This document shows, in pieces, positions 24,549-34,047 of a stretch of DNA of 64,000 nucleotides. Position 1 is the first letter of the stretch. Each line of letters begins with the position of its first letter. Both the position numbers and the translations under genes were made by a program. The notes under the pieces were generated by a model that had not been told where the DNA came from, searched no databases, and saw nothing but the letters and a program-made list of their open reading frames with translations. The stretch spans positions 62,001 through 126,000 of the forward strand of contig JAKSKV010000002.1 in assembly GCA_024401555.1 (NCBI GenBank), read 5' to 3'. This stretch comes from Paludibacteraceae bacterium. Its GTDB lineage: Bacteria; Bacteroidota; Bacteroidia; Bacteroidales; Paludibacteraceae.

Positions 24549-25524
24549 ATATCCTATATACTATAAAAAATATACATTCTCTTATTTTATCTGCCATAAC
24601 ACAGCCTAGACACACACCCAATGCAATTGGAATACCGATCCATTCCATCATGTATGGAAACAAAAATGAATTGATTTGGGGCCTTACCGTAGGGAAGTCT
24701 GTTATCAGATATATCGATAAAACCGATGATGCCAACCAGTTGATCGCTTTTACCTGTGTGCAATGCGTTTCACCACACTTTACCACAAGCATTGCGAATA
24801 GCAACAATATAATATTGTTATTGGAGACAATCAAAGAAATTGTAGCGTCAGAAAAGCCCAAACGAACTGCCATAACAGGCAGTACCATAATGCAAATTGC
24901 GACAAACAATGTATAAACCACCAAATTATCATTCACAACACGCCAAATGGAACGTAATTTTTCTGGCATGGCATTGAAAGAGAATACCTTCAGATATCTT
25001 GCAAACAAATAGATAGACAATAGAAACACCATATCATGAGAATTTTCCTTGCCAATCCAACGTCCCACATAATTATAGAACAACAAACCCAATACAATAT
25101 ATCGAATCTTGGACTCTCCCAAAGATTGGAAACCTATTTCTACGAAAGGAGATATCAAACAAATCACAACATATGCCGATAAATACCACCAAAAATCATA
25201 CGGGTGCAACATTCCTTGCCAACCATGGAAACGCATCAGAATAACATAGTAAAACAAAGCAACAAGGAAAAGATTTATCCATTTCGTTTTATTCATCTTA
25301 ATTCCATAATAACCGGATATAAACATGAACCCAGTAACACCAGCTTTACTCAAAGCAAATAATGAGAGATGCGGAGCCGTTGACCATTCCATAGCCCACG
25401 AATATATGAACGGATAATCCACGTGAGTTCCATGAACATACGCATGCCCTATGACAATCATGAACATGAAGAAAAATCTCAATAGCTCAACTGATGAGTT
25501 TCTAACACTCCTACTTCCCATCAA
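24508..25524 (-). CDS. Acyltransferase 3 family membrane protein
   Basis: A 338-residue protein with about ten membrane helices. The N-terminus RNSSVELLRFFFMFMIVIGH and the following GVTGFMFISGYYGI mark the acyltransferase-3 family. It differs from the overlapping downstream gene, so the glycan may carry two separate acyl groups. Its ATG overlaps the TGA of the MenD-like gene (ATGA). Confidence 0.82.
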   Translation of the reverse strand: MMGSRSVRNSSVELLRFFFMFMIVIGHAYVHGTHVDYPFIYSWAMEWSTAPHLSLFALSKAGVTGFMFISGYYGIKMNKTKWINLFLVALFYYVILMRFHGWQGMLHPYDFWWYLSAYVVICLISPFVEIGFQSLGESKIRYIVLGLLFYNYVGRWIGKENSHDMVFLLSIYLFARYLKVFSFNAMPEKLRSIWRVVNDNLVVYTLFVAICIMVLPVMAVRLGFSDATISLIVSNNNIILLLFAMLVVKCGETHCTQVKAINWLASSVLSIYLITDFPTVRPQINSFLFPYMMEWIGIPIALGVCLGCVMADKIRECIFFIVYRIFGKIIDKFGAPKG

Positions 25525-27275
25525 AATATGCGCTTTAACGATTCGATTAAATCATCCCCCACTATACGCCTAATCTTCCCCTTCAATTTTTCTTCCAAAG
25601 ATGGTTCCTGTACTACTATTTTCGACATAGCCGACAATGCGTCATTTTCATCCTCCACATTCGTAAAAACCTCAAAAACCATTGGCTTTTCTGTTATTTC
25701 AGACGTGATAAAACGTTTATAAACAGAGAGGAACTCTTCTTTTGAAGAAGCTGTCATATATTCATACCCCAAAGATTCCACATACTGTTTTATGACATAT
25801 GGCGATTTATTTCCATAATGTCCACCGGCTGATATATACTTATCAGTATCCTCTCCCATAATATTTCCTACTTGGTTAAACAAACGGAACTCACAGCCTA
25901 ATCCATTATTAACCACCATTATACGGACATTATTACCCACATGGCGACTTCCCAAAGAATTCATATCGTAGAAGAATGAAAGGTCACCTATTTCGCAGAA
26001 ATAAAGTTTGTTTTTGTCTATTAGAGATGCACCTAAAAGTGTTGATATGTTACCATCAATGCCAAAACCGCCCTGATTACAATCACATGATATATCCTTC
26101 CGAATATCAAAGAAATTCCAAGAACGAATCGGTGCTAATATCCCCAAATGGACAACAGAACCAGAAGGTATTTCATCATGTAAAATTGATGTTATCCAAA
26201 TTTGAGAAAATGGTAATTGAGGAAATTTAGAAGACACTTCCTCCATAGATTTCCTATAACGCTCAATGGTAGATGGCAAAGGATTTGACTGCTTTTCGGC
26301 ATATTTCTCAAAAAAATACGCCTCAGACATTTCAAATACATTCGAAAGACATTGATACAAATCTCGTAATTCGCCATCCTCACTCACACGCCAAACCTCT
26401 TTGGCCCAACCAGACTGCCATACAAAACCAGAGATTTCTCCTATATGGATCAACACATCATATCCACTATTTTCTTTAGCCATTTTTTGGTACGACGCCA
26501 ATGTATAATTAATAGCATATTCACCGGAATATCCGCTGGCATGTTCCGTGAAAACTATGGTACCATAAGCATGACAAAACCTATCAATAGCGTCTGTAAG
26601 ACGTTTGTCCATTTTTTTATGAGAACCGACAACTACCGCAACCTTACCTTTCGGCAAATCAGGTAACTGATCCTCAAAAGAATAACGACGGATTACCTTT
26701 GCTGGAGGCAATTCCTTTACAGGGAATGTTCGACAATAAGTTGTTTCCAAATTGATGTGAGAGGGCCCCCCTCCTCGATGCCACAATTCAAGAACCGCAC
26801 GATTTGCCTTTATCGTCACATCCCACTCGTCTGTACTATCAAGAATATTCTGTAGACAAACCGAACAATTCACAACATCCTTCGGCGGACAACTTCTATC
26901 CGTGATCTGATCCTTTAAATGCCCCAAACGTCTGGAATCCTGAGACGAAGTAATGGCCAAAATCGGCAACTTTCGATAGTACGCCTCCGTCAAAGCTGGG
27001 TAATAATTTCTAGAAGCAGTGGCGCCTGTACACGAAAGAACAACAGGCTCTCCACTCTCGGCAGCAAGTCCACATGCCATGTAAGCAGCGCTTCTCTCGT
27101 CCACGCAAGAATACATCTCAAAGAATGGATCGTGCTGCATACTTCCTACAATAGCAATATTGGTTGATCCGGGAGAAGCAACAACCTTCCGTATGTTATG
27201 AGCTTTCAAAATGCTCAATACGATCTGAACATTTCTCTCCTGTGTATAATATTTATTTTCTGAATCCAAAATCAA
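25521..27275 (-). CDS. MenD-like thiamine diphosphate-dependent enzyme
   Basis: A 584-residue ThDP enzyme with the three usual domains. The N-terminal pyrimidine-binding domain has RKVVASPGSTNIAIVGS, the glutamate motif CVDERSAAYMACGLAAESGE (E is the ThDP-activating residue) and LSCTGATASRNYYPALTEAY. The C-terminal domain has the metal/diphosphate motif GDLSFFYDMNSL with N in VNNGLG. The layout resembles MenD, but MenD's PGSRS arginine is replaced (PGSTN), and the gene lies in a glycan cluster coupled to an SDR gene (4-base overlap). I infer a carboligase or decarboxylase acting on a sugar or a 2-oxo acid for a glycan side group, not menaquinone synthesis. Confidence 0.75.
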   Translation of the reverse strand: MILDSENKYYTQERNVQIVLSILKAHNIRKVVASPGSTNIAIVGSMQHDPFFEMYSCVDERSAAYMACGLAAESGEPVVLSCTGATASRNYYPALTEAYYRKLPILAITSSQDSRRLGHLKDQITDRSCPPKDVVNCSVCLQNILDSTDEWDVTIKANRAVLELWHRGGGPSHINLETTYCRTFPVKELPPAKVIRRYSFEDQLPDLPKGKVAVVVGSHKKMDKRLTDAIDRFCHAYGTIVFTEHASGYSGEYAINYTLASYQKMAKENSGYDVLIHIGEISGFVWQSGWAKEVWRVSEDGELRDLYQCLSNVFEMSEAYFFEKYAEKQSNPLPSTIERYRKSMEEVSSKFPQLPFSQIWITSILHDEIPSGSVVHLGILAPIRSWNFFDIRKDISCDCNQGGFGIDGNISTLLGASLIDKNKLYFCEIGDLSFFYDMNSLGSRHVGNNVRIMVVNNGLGCEFRLFNQVGNIMGEDTDKYISAGGHYGNKSPYVIKQYVESLGYEYMTASSKEEFLSVYKRFITSEITEKPMVFEVFTNVEDENDALSAMSKIVVQEPSLEEKLKGKIRRIVGDDLIESLKRIF

Positions 27276-28354
27276 AAAAGTTTGTCTGTTTTACAAAAAA
27301 AGCGCCAGTACAAATACTTGATTTTTAATTTTTTGCCCGGTATTTCCATAATTGGAGTAACATCCCCCGCATACTTATCGCGAATGGTTTCTGCTTTCCA
27401 ATCTATATGTCTATATTCGGGATTTTTTAGAAATCCCATCAAAGCCTTTTTTAATCCTAATTTAACATCCACAAAAGTGTAATCTCCAATGATTGCATGT
27501 AATTTTTCGGTATCAAACCTACGATCCAAACATCTGTCATATAATACCTGCCACTTTCTATCTGCATAATGCAAATTCATGGCATGGTCCAGCATCACAA
27601 CACGAGGTGCCTTCCCTGTTAATTCTTGTATTATTTCAATATAAATAGAAAGAACATCTTTCCATTTAATTGAATTAGGCTGCACAACATTGACAGACTC
27701 TCCTATAGCCTTCTCATTTCCAATCAACTTCACAATGGCGACAGCGACATCATATCCATATGTCAGCGTAGTGAATTTATCCGCAATGTCACGGGAAAAA
27801 ACAATCGAACGTCCATGAAGAGCCCTATACAACCAACTCTCTTTTTCAAGCACGCCTAATTGCAATCTGTTCTCGCTATATGTAATATATGGTCTAACTA
27901 TTGTATAATTATTCGTTGCCTGTTTCTTAAACAAATCCTCTTCCCTTGCCTTTGCCAAAGCATACTCATCCGTATGCAAATATTCCATATCCGCACATAC
28001 ATCCAACAGACGGGGTGAAGATTCCTTAATTGGTAACTCTTCAGAAGAAAAAATTCTTGCGGAACTCAAAAAAAGATATTGTTTAGTTGCGGATAACATA
28101 ACAGACAACCGTTCTTCCAACTGTTTGGAATTGTATGTCATAAAATCCACTATAACATCAAAATCGTTCTCTGTGATCAATGGATACAGGAAGTCTTTAT
28201 CCATCGCATTTCCACGAAGATAGACGACATTGGACTTTTTAGAAGCACGTTGGGATCGAGATGTTACCCAAATCTCATTGGCAGATTGAGAAGAAAGAAT
28301 CTCAACCAAATGCACCCCCATTGCACCCGTTCCGCCTAAAACCAGTATCTTCAT
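27272..28354 (-). CDS. SDR family nucleotide-sugar epimerase/dehydratase-like protein
   Basis: A 360-residue extended SDR. The NAD(P) site is LVLGGTGAMGVHL (residues 4-16), followed by VIVDFMTYN and the serine/tyrosine-lysine region LFLSSARIFSS with EYALAKAREE (YxxxK). The central part is like isoflavone-reductase/CDP-paratose-type proteins rather than the common GalE group. It overlaps the flippase gene and the MenD-like gene by 4 bases each, so the SDR and the ThDP enzyme probably act in the same pathway. Confidence 0.75.
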   Translation of the reverse strand: MKILVLGGTGAMGVHLVEILSSQSANEIWVTSRSQRASKKSNVVYLRGNAMDKDFLYPLITENDFDVIVDFMTYNSKQLEERLSVMLSATKQYLFLSSARIFSSEELPIKESSPRLLDVCADMEYLHTDEYALAKAREEDLFKKQATNNYTIVRPYITYSENRLQLGVLEKESWLYRALHGRSIVFSRDIADKFTTLTYGYDVAVAIVKLIGNEKAIGESVNVVQPNSIKWKDVLSIYIEIIQELTGKAPRVVMLDHAMNLHYADRKWQVLYDRCLDRRFDTEKLHAIIGDYTFVDVKLGLKKALMGFLKNPEYRHIDWKAETIRDKYAGDVTPIMEIPGKKLKIKYLYWRFFCKTDKLF

Positions 28355-29799
28355 TCCTTATTGACTTTCTTCTTCAACATATACTTCACGTTCTGAATCT
28401 CTTCCTTAAAGAACAAATTTCCAGATACGAAATAGTATAACGCACCGACTACAACCCCCGAAAACAGCAACACATAGTCATTTGTAATAAACAAAGACAA
28501 AGAACCTACCACACATGCCATCACCATTGAATTGAGGAAAATAGATACTATATCCTTCATTTGCATAATAAATGAGACATTTAGGACTCTACTTGTGCAT
28601 ACTGTGTTCAATATTACGCTAAATAATGCTAAAAACGCATACCCAACAGCTATCGCAAAAACACTCACCTGACAGGTGACCACCAAAATAATCAAACCAA
28701 TGGTTCTTTTGACAATATCCAATTTCAACAATACGTCCGTACGCTTTGCCGCCTTAAGCAAATTGAGATTTACCAAACTGATAGGCTGCCACACCATTGC
28801 CAAACACAAAACTTGGAGAAGCAATATACAATCATACCATTGGGCATTCAACAAAACATGCACCAAAGGTTCTGACAAAACCAGCATACCTAACATCAAA
28901 GGAAACACTATAAAAGCAGATAAACGAACAAGATTTCGATAAACAGAAGCCAACCGATCTTTGTCATCATTTACTGTACACAAAACAGGGAAGGTGACAT
29001 TGCCCAAAACATTTGCGATATTACTTGACGGAAGAGCGGCAAAAGCCTGCGCTCTACTATACAAACCTAAACTCGCAGAATTATAGAACTTTCCAATTAT
29101 AAGCGGATAGATGTTATCATGTATTTGAGTTATAAGAGAAGAAAACAACACCTTACTTCCATATCTCCACAAATAACGGAAAGATTCAACAGAAAACTCA
29201 AAGGATGGCATCCAACGTACAATTACCCACAAACAACATGCGTTCATGATAGAACCCATGAGTTGCTGAATAACTAAAGCCCACACACCTAACCCCTGAT
29301 AGGCAAAAACAATTCCGACAACACCAGAAATACATTGAGAAAATACGCTGATTTTTGCCGAAGTTTTAAAATCAAGACGAATGGATAGTTGTGCCGATTG
29401 AACAACACAAAGAGAATTAACAATTACCCCTAACCCTATCACTTTCAAGATAGGAGAAAGAATTGGCATTTTATAAAAATCGGCAACAAAAGGAGATATG
29501 ATGAATAGGACCATATACCCCAATATACCAACGCCTACATTAAACCAAAATTCCGTTGAAAAATCAATTTTGGTTCTATCTTTTTTAGCAATTAGTGCTT
29601 GAGAAAATCCACAGTCGATGAAAATACTAATGACGCATATGAATATAGTTAACATACCTATCACTCCATATGCATCCGGACTTAACAACCGAGCTAAAAC
29701 CAGGCCCAATACGAATCGGATTCCTTGGTTCGCCACATTCCCCAAAGCACTCCAAATCAAGCCCTTCTTGGTTTTCGACTTAAGATTTTCTTCAGCCAT
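28351..29799 (-). CDS. Polysaccharide flippase, Wzx/WzxC type
   Basis: A 482-residue MOP-superfamily exporter with about 12-14 membrane helices. The N-terminus KSKTKKGLIWSALGNVANQG and RLLSPDAYGVIGMLTIFICV, then FIDCGFSQALIAKKD, fit the WzxC/TuaB group. It would move lipid-linked repeat units across the inner membrane for the Wzy-like protein. It shares one base with the dehydrogenase stop and overlaps the SDR gene by 4 bases. Confidence 0.87.
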   Translation of the reverse strand: MAEENLKSKTKKGLIWSALGNVANQGIRFVLGLVLARLLSPDAYGVIGMLTIFICVISIFIDCGFSQALIAKKDRTKIDFSTEFWFNVGVGILGYMVLFIISPFVADFYKMPILSPILKVIGLGVIVNSLCVVQSAQLSIRLDFKTSAKISVFSQCISGVVGIVFAYQGLGVWALVIQQLMGSIMNACCLWVIVRWMPSFEFSVESFRYLWRYGSKVLFSSLITQIHDNIYPLIIGKFYNSASLGLYSRAQAFAALPSSNIANVLGNVTFPVLCTVNDDKDRLASVYRNLVRLSAFIVFPLMLGMLVLSEPLVHVLLNAQWYDCILLLQVLCLAMVWQPISLVNLNLLKAAKRTDVLLKLDIVKRTIGLIILVVTCQVSVFAIAVGYAFLALFSVILNTVCTSRVLNVSFIMQMKDIVSIFLNSMVMACVVGSLSLFITNDYVLLFSGVVVGALYYFVSGNLFFKEEIQNVKYMLKKKVNKE

Positions 29800-31121
29800 T
29801 AATCCCTTCTAAACAAATCTCTCGTATAAACCTTCTCCTCCACATCGTCCAAACAGCTGTCGTAGCGGTTGGCTATGATGGCTTGGCTTTGCGACTTGAA
29901 TTTAGCCAAATCATTGACAACCAAACTGCCGAAGAATGTCTCGCCATCCTTTAAGGTTGGCTCATAGATGATGATCGTGGCACCTTTCGCTTTGATGCGC
30001 TTCATCACACCTTGGATGGAACTTTGACGGAAATTATCCGAATTAGACTTCATGGTCAAACGGTAAACGCCAATCGTCACGGATGCTTCATCACCGCCAT
30101 ATTGATTATTCTTGGAATAGCCATAATAACCGGCCTTGCTCAATACTTGATCCGCAATGAAATCTTTACGGGTTCTGTTACTCTCCACGATAGCGGTCAT
30201 CATATTTTGCGGCACATCCGCATAGTTAGCCAGCAACTGCTTGGTATCTTTTGGTAAGCAGTAACCACCATATCCGAAAGATGGATTGTTGTAGTGGGTT
30301 CCAATTCTTGGATCCAAACCGACACCCTGGATAATGGCTTGGGCATCCAATCCCTTCACCTCGGCGTAAGTGTCCAACTCGTTGAAATAGCTGACACGCA
30401 ACGCCAAATAGGTATTGGCGAAAAGCTTGACCGCCTCCGCCTCCTTCATGCCCATAAACAACGTATCGATATTCTCCTTGATAGCACCCTCTTTCAACAA
30501 CTCGGCGAACGTTTTCGCAGCCCCTTCCAAGAAAGGCACATCCGCAATCTTTCTGATCGCATCGTTCTCCTCTTCGAACTCCGCATTGTCGATCAATTTA
30601 GGATATCCGACAATAATTCTCGAAGGATAGAGATTATCGTACAACGCCTTGCTCTCTCTCAAAAACTCTGGAGAAAAAAGCAAATTGAAGCGGCCGACAC
30701 CTTTTTGCGCATATTTCACATAAAGGTTTCGGGTGTAACCTACAGGGATAGTACTCTTGATGACCATCACGGCGGAAGGGTTCACCTCCAACACCAAGTC
30801 GATCACCTCCTCCACATGCGTCGTGTCAAAATAATTCTTGACAGGATCATAGTTGGTAGGAGCCGCAATCACCACAAAGTCAGCCTCCTTATAAGCCGAA
30901 GCGCCATCCAACGTGGCAGTCAGATTCAACTCTTTTTCCGCCAAATATTTCTCGATGTATTCGTCTTGAATCGGAGATTGCTTGCGGTTAATCATTTCAA
31001 CCTTCTCTGGCACTACATCCACAGCTACAACTTGGTGTTTCTGCGCCAATAATGTAGCGATGCTTAATCCTACATAACCAGTTCCGGCAACGGCAATCTG
31101 TAAATCCTTAAAATCTCTCAT
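29799..31121 (-). CDS. ugd: UDP-glucose 6-dehydrogenase (Ugd type)
   Basis: NAD-dependent four-electron oxidation of UDP-glucose to UDP-glucuronate, or of a related UDP-sugar. From the ATG at 31121 (MRDFKDLQ) the protein has 440 residues; the ORF to 31160 would run into the upstream gene, 4 bp away. [20 protein letters not shown] is the NAD site, [11 protein letters not shown] and [11 protein letters not shown] follow, and [16 protein letters not shown] contains the catalytic cysteine. The sequence looks more like E. coli-type Ugd than WbpA (UDP-GlcNAc dehydrogenase), which matters for the pathway proposed for wbpB, wbpD and wbpE. Confidence 0.88.
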   Translation of the reverse strand: MRDFKDLQIAVAGTGYVGLSIATLLAQKHQVVAVDVVPEKVEMINRKQSPIQDEYIEKYLAEKELNLTATLDGASAYKEADFVVIAAPTNYDPVKNYFDTTHVEEVIDLVLEVNPSAVMVIKSTIPVGYTRNLYVKYAQKGVGRFNLLFSPEFLRESKALYDNLYPSRIIVGYPKLIDNAEFEEENDAIRKIADVPFLEGAAKTFAELLKEGAIKENIDTLFMGMKEAEAVKLFANTYLALRVSYFNELDTYAEVKGLDAQAIIQGVGLDPRIGTHYNNPSFGYGGYCLPKDTKQLLANYADVPQNMMTAIVESNRTRKDFIADQVLSKAGYYGYSKNNQYGGDEASVTIGVYRLTMKSNSDNFRQSSIQGVMKRIKAKGATIIIYEPTLKDGETFFGSLVVNDLAKFKSQSQAIIANRYDSCLDDVEEKVYTRDLFRRD

Positions 31122-31125
31122 ACCA

Positions 31126-32145
31126 CTAAATTTTTTTCCATACGGCGTCTCTGACCGCATAGATTCTCTCTATGATATCAACCACCTTTAATCCCTCCAA
31201 GACATTGGTAGTAATGCTATTATCGTTTTGCAAAGTATCAATCACATTCTGAATTACCAAATGGTGGTTTTGGGCGGAGCCTTTGTATGCACCATAGTCA
31301 TTCGGCGGATTACTTGGAGCCAGTTCCGGCATCTCATAATCCTTGATGTGGCAATAGACCACCTCGTTCATGTATTGTCCAGCCACCTTGATCGTTCCCT
31401 TCTCTCCCACAATGGAGATACTACTCTCCAAATTGGTATCCCAAACGGCTGTCGAATAATTGAGGCATCCCATTCCTCCATTCATAAAATCAAAGGTCAC
31501 CACGCCACTATCCTCAAAGTCTGTCAAATCCTTATGGGAGAAGTCATTGAAATGGCCTACGATATTGGTAATGTCTCCAAACAACCAGTACATGATATCG
31601 ATAAAATGAGAGAACTGCGTAAAGAGTGTTCCGCCATCCAATTTAGCGTCGCCGTGCCAGTTTCCCTTCTTGTAGTATCGTTCGTCACGGTTCCAATAAC
31701 AGTTGAGTTGAACCATGAAGATTTTACCCAACTTCTGCTCCGTCACCATCTGCTTCAACCATACGGAAGGAGGGGAATAACGGTTTTGCATCACACAAAA
31801 CACCCTTTTAGAAACCTCAAGCGACTTATAGACCAACTTTTCAGCATCCGCTTTGGTTAGGGCAATGGGTTTCTCGATAACGACATGGTGCTTTGCGTCG
31901 AGAACCTTCAAGGCGTAAGGCGCATGATAATAGTTGGGGGTGCAGATGTTGACAACATCCACCTCTAGTCCTGAAGACAAAAAGGAATCGATATCCGTGA
32001 AATATGGGAGATCGTCCGTGAATTGGACCTCTTCCCTTGACAACACATCACAAACCGCCACCAATTCGGCTTCCGGGTTGCGACGAATCATCTCCGCATG
32101 GCGTTTACCAATATGTCCATAGCCAATTACAGCGAACTTAACCAT
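31126..32145 (-). CDS. wbpB: UDP-N-acetylglucosaminuronate 3-dehydrogenase, Gfo/Idh/MocA family
   Basis: WbpB/WlbA oxidises C3 of UDP-GlcNAcA. The 339-residue product has the NAD site [20 protein letters not shown], then [14 protein letters not shown] and the catalytic region [12 protein letters not shown] (K of EKP). The middle reads [15 protein letters not shown] and [20 protein letters not shown], with the usual histidine of the family. The WbpD gene lies 24 bp upstream and the aminotransferase WbpE is in the same cluster, which together support this assignment over a generic oxidoreductase. Confidence 0.85.
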   Translation of the reverse strand: MVKFAVIGYGHIGKRHAEMIRRNPEAELVAVCDVLSREEVQFTDDLPYFTDIDSFLSSGLEVDVVNICTPNYYHAPYALKVLDAKHHVVIEKPIALTKADAEKLVYKSLEVSKRVFCVMQNRYSPPSVWLKQMVTEQKLGKIFMVQLNCYWNRDERYYKKGNWHGDAKLDGGTLFTQFSHFIDIMYWLFGDITNIVGHFNDFSHKDLTDFEDSGVVTFDFMNGGMGCLNYSTAVWDTNLESSISIVGEKGTIKVAGQYMNEVVYCHIKDYEMPELAPSNPPNDYGAYKGSAQNHHLVIQNVIDTLQNDNSITTNVLEGLKVVDIIERIYAVRDAVWKKI

Positions 32146-32169
32146 CTCGTTATATCTTTGTTAAATCCA

Positions 32170-32745
32170 TCACCCAACCTTGGTGACAGAACCATTTTTT
32201 AATTCATAAAAAGCGTGTGTTTCAGGACAAATAGCCCGACCATTTTCATCGAACACAAGCGCATGTCCATACTCACTCACCCAACCGATCTGTTTTCCTG
32301 GATTTCCCACCACCAACGCAAACGGTTTTACATCTTTGGTGACAACGGTTCCTGCGCCAATCATCGCGTATGAACCAATCTCCACGCCACAAACCACCGT
32401 CGCATTCGCACCTATGGAGGCACCTTTTCTCACAATCGTGGAGCGAAATTCATTCTTACGTTCCACAAAACTTCTGGGATTGATGACATTGGTGAATACC
32501 ATGGAAGGACCCAAAAAAACATCATCCTCACAAATCACACCCGTATAAACAGAAACATTGTTCTGAATCTTGACATTATTTCCGATTTTTACATCAGGGG
32601 AAATCACCACATTTTGACCGATATTGCAATTTTCTCCAATGGAAGCACCCTTCATAATATGGGAAAAGTGCCAAATCTTCACGTTTTCACCAATTACACA
32701 ACCATCATCGATGACAGCAGTTTCATGTGCGAAAAAGAGATCCAT
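32170..32745 (-). CDS. wbpD: UDP-2-acetamido-3-amino-glucuronate N-acetyltransferase
   Basis: WbpD/WlbB acetylates the 3-amino group to give UDP-2,3-diacetamido-2,3-dideoxy-glucuronate. The 191-residue left-handed beta-helix starts AHETAVIDDGCVIGENVKIW, HFSHIMKGASIGENCNIGQN and has the family signature FTNVINPRSFVERKNEF, then VRKGASIGANATVVCGVEIG and VGNPGKQIGWVSEYG. It is the first gene after a 262-base gap that holds a promoter-like -7 box. Confidence 0.9.
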   Translation of the reverse strand: MDLFFAHETAVIDDGCVIGENVKIWHFSHIMKGASIGENCNIGQNVVISPDVKIGNNVKIQNNVSVYTGVICEDDVFLGPSMVFTNVINPRSFVERKNEFRSTIVRKGASIGANATVVCGVEIGSYAMIGAGTVVTKDVKPFALVVGNPGKQIGWVSEYGHALVFDENGRAICPETHAFYELKNGSVTKVG

Positions 32746-32945
32746 AAAATGCGTATGAGCAAGACTTCGTCATTGTGAGTAACATGATGAGACACACCAA
32801 ATCACTCACAAACAAATAGTTACACAAATACACGGACGACAAAACACATCCTTAAATCAAGGAGGTAAATTTCGCATCCGAAAGAGAAAGAATGAAATGA
32901 AGAAGATTATCCGTACATACGAACAAACATCCCATTTGATTTATG

Positions 32946-32953
32946 CAAATATA
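32946..32953 (-). promoter_or_regulatory. -7 box in front of wbpD
   Basis: TATATTTG on the minus strand is a perfect TAnnTTTG match. It would give wbpD an untranslated leader of about 190 bases, which is long for this window. No clear -33 element. The rest of the 262-base gap shows nothing else I recognise. Confidence 0.45.
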
Positions 32954-33007
32954 GTAGATTTAGGCAATATTTCACAACAAATCAAATACTTTTTTAAGGA
33001 TTTCAAA

Positions 33008-34018
33008 TCAAAAAAAGAGGCCTTTCACATCCAGAAAAACAGCATTCTGCCCACGCACACTTTCAGGGAATGTAAAATGAGGGAAAAGCGACAACAGCTT
33101 AGGAGAAACACCACTACCGTAGTAACCGATTTTCAGTTCGTAAGGAAAACCAAACACCGCCGATGAGAATAGCGTATAGGCCTCCTCAAAGCGAATACCG
33201 TTCAATGTGATCAGTTGCATAGGCACAGGATTGTCAAAGACTGTAACATCGGGGAAAACACCACGATAGTCCGTATTTTCCCTAGGATGTGGTTTTATCA
33301 CCAGTCCTTCCACCCCATGATACTCCACAATTTTGGAATAGATGGAAATCTTCTCCTCCTCTGTCAGAAAACCATCCTCCGACAATGGTTGAGTAAGCAA
33401 TATCTTTTTGCAAGCCGACAAAGAAGAGTATTGTTCATCATTGAAATTAAACTTTCCATTCACGAAACGGATTTTCGACACATCCGCAGACTTCCACAAC
33501 GAGGAAAACGAATCCACAACCACTTTTCCTGAGGTATAGACCTCACCTTTATCCGAAAGCCCCGTCAAAAAGATTTTTTGGCAAGTTGATTCAGCTCCTG
33601 CATAGGGAACATCCATACAATAGAGCGGCCCGGCCCACAACGAACGGATCCGTTTTTTTAATGTATAACTTTTTCGCCAGGGATATGGAACATAATTCAA
33701 GGTTCCATCCTCCAACAAATTAAACTTCCGATTTCGGAAAATATACTTGGAAAATGTCAGGTGGTCATGCCCCCAATATCGAACATTGGGGTTTAACAGG
33801 AACGGACATTGAAGCACTATTTTTGTACGGTAATAATGCCGATTTTTCTCCAAATCCATGTAATGGCCTGCAAAATTTCGCTTGATAGAGTCATCAATAC
33901 CGTCGCTCCAGAAGAAAAAAGTGCTATTGACCTCCTCTTCGGAGACCAACAGCACATATTGAAGCAGCGCATGGATAGAATCCAATACACAGACATTTCT
34001 CACCCAACCGAAACTCAT
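33008..34018 (-). CDS. Putative glycosyltransferase family 52 (sialyltransferase-like)
   Basis: The 336-residue product is not a GT2 or GT4 enzyme. Its second half has VEGLVIKPHPRENTDYRGVF, PDVTVFDNPVPMQLI and ALFSSAVFG-like EEAYTLFSSAVFG, a pattern seen in GT52/LST-type proteins (Lsg, Lic3-like sialyl- or glucosyl-transferases), and the first half has NLLEDGTLNY. I call it GT52-like with moderate confidence. It lies 29 bp behind rmlB and is followed by the long gap before wbpD. Confidence 0.6.
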   Translation of the reverse strand: MSFGWVRNVCVLDSIHALLQYVLLVSEEEVNSTFFFWSDGIDDSIKRNFAGHYMDLEKNRHYYRTKIVLQCPFLLNPNVRYWGHDHLTFSKYIFRNRKFNLLEDGTLNYVPYPWRKSYTLKKRIRSLWAGPLYCMDVPYAGAESTCQKIFLTGLSDKGEVYTSGKVVVDSFSSLWKSADVSKIRFVNGKFNFNDEQYSSLSACKKILLTQPLSEDGFLTEEEKISIYSKIVEYHGVEGLVIKPHPRENTDYRGVFPDVTVFDNPVPMQLITLNGIRFEEAYTLFSSAVFGFPYELKIGYYGSGVSPKLLSLFPHFTFPESVRGQNAVFLDVKGLFF

Positions 34019-34047
34019 CTTACCAAACAGAGACGAACAACATCGGG

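Noticed and set aside
30294..31052. A 252-codon plus-strand ORF opposite ugd
   Set aside because: Antisense shadow of a well-supported dehydrogenase gene.
31228..31860. A 210-codon plus-strand ORF opposite wbpB
   Set aside because: Antisense shadow; no domain and no promoter of its own.
32862..32869. AAGGAGGT-like sequence on the plus strand in the wbpD leader region
   Set aside because: It looks like a Shine-Dalgarno site but has no gene behind it, and Bacteroidota rarely use such sites.
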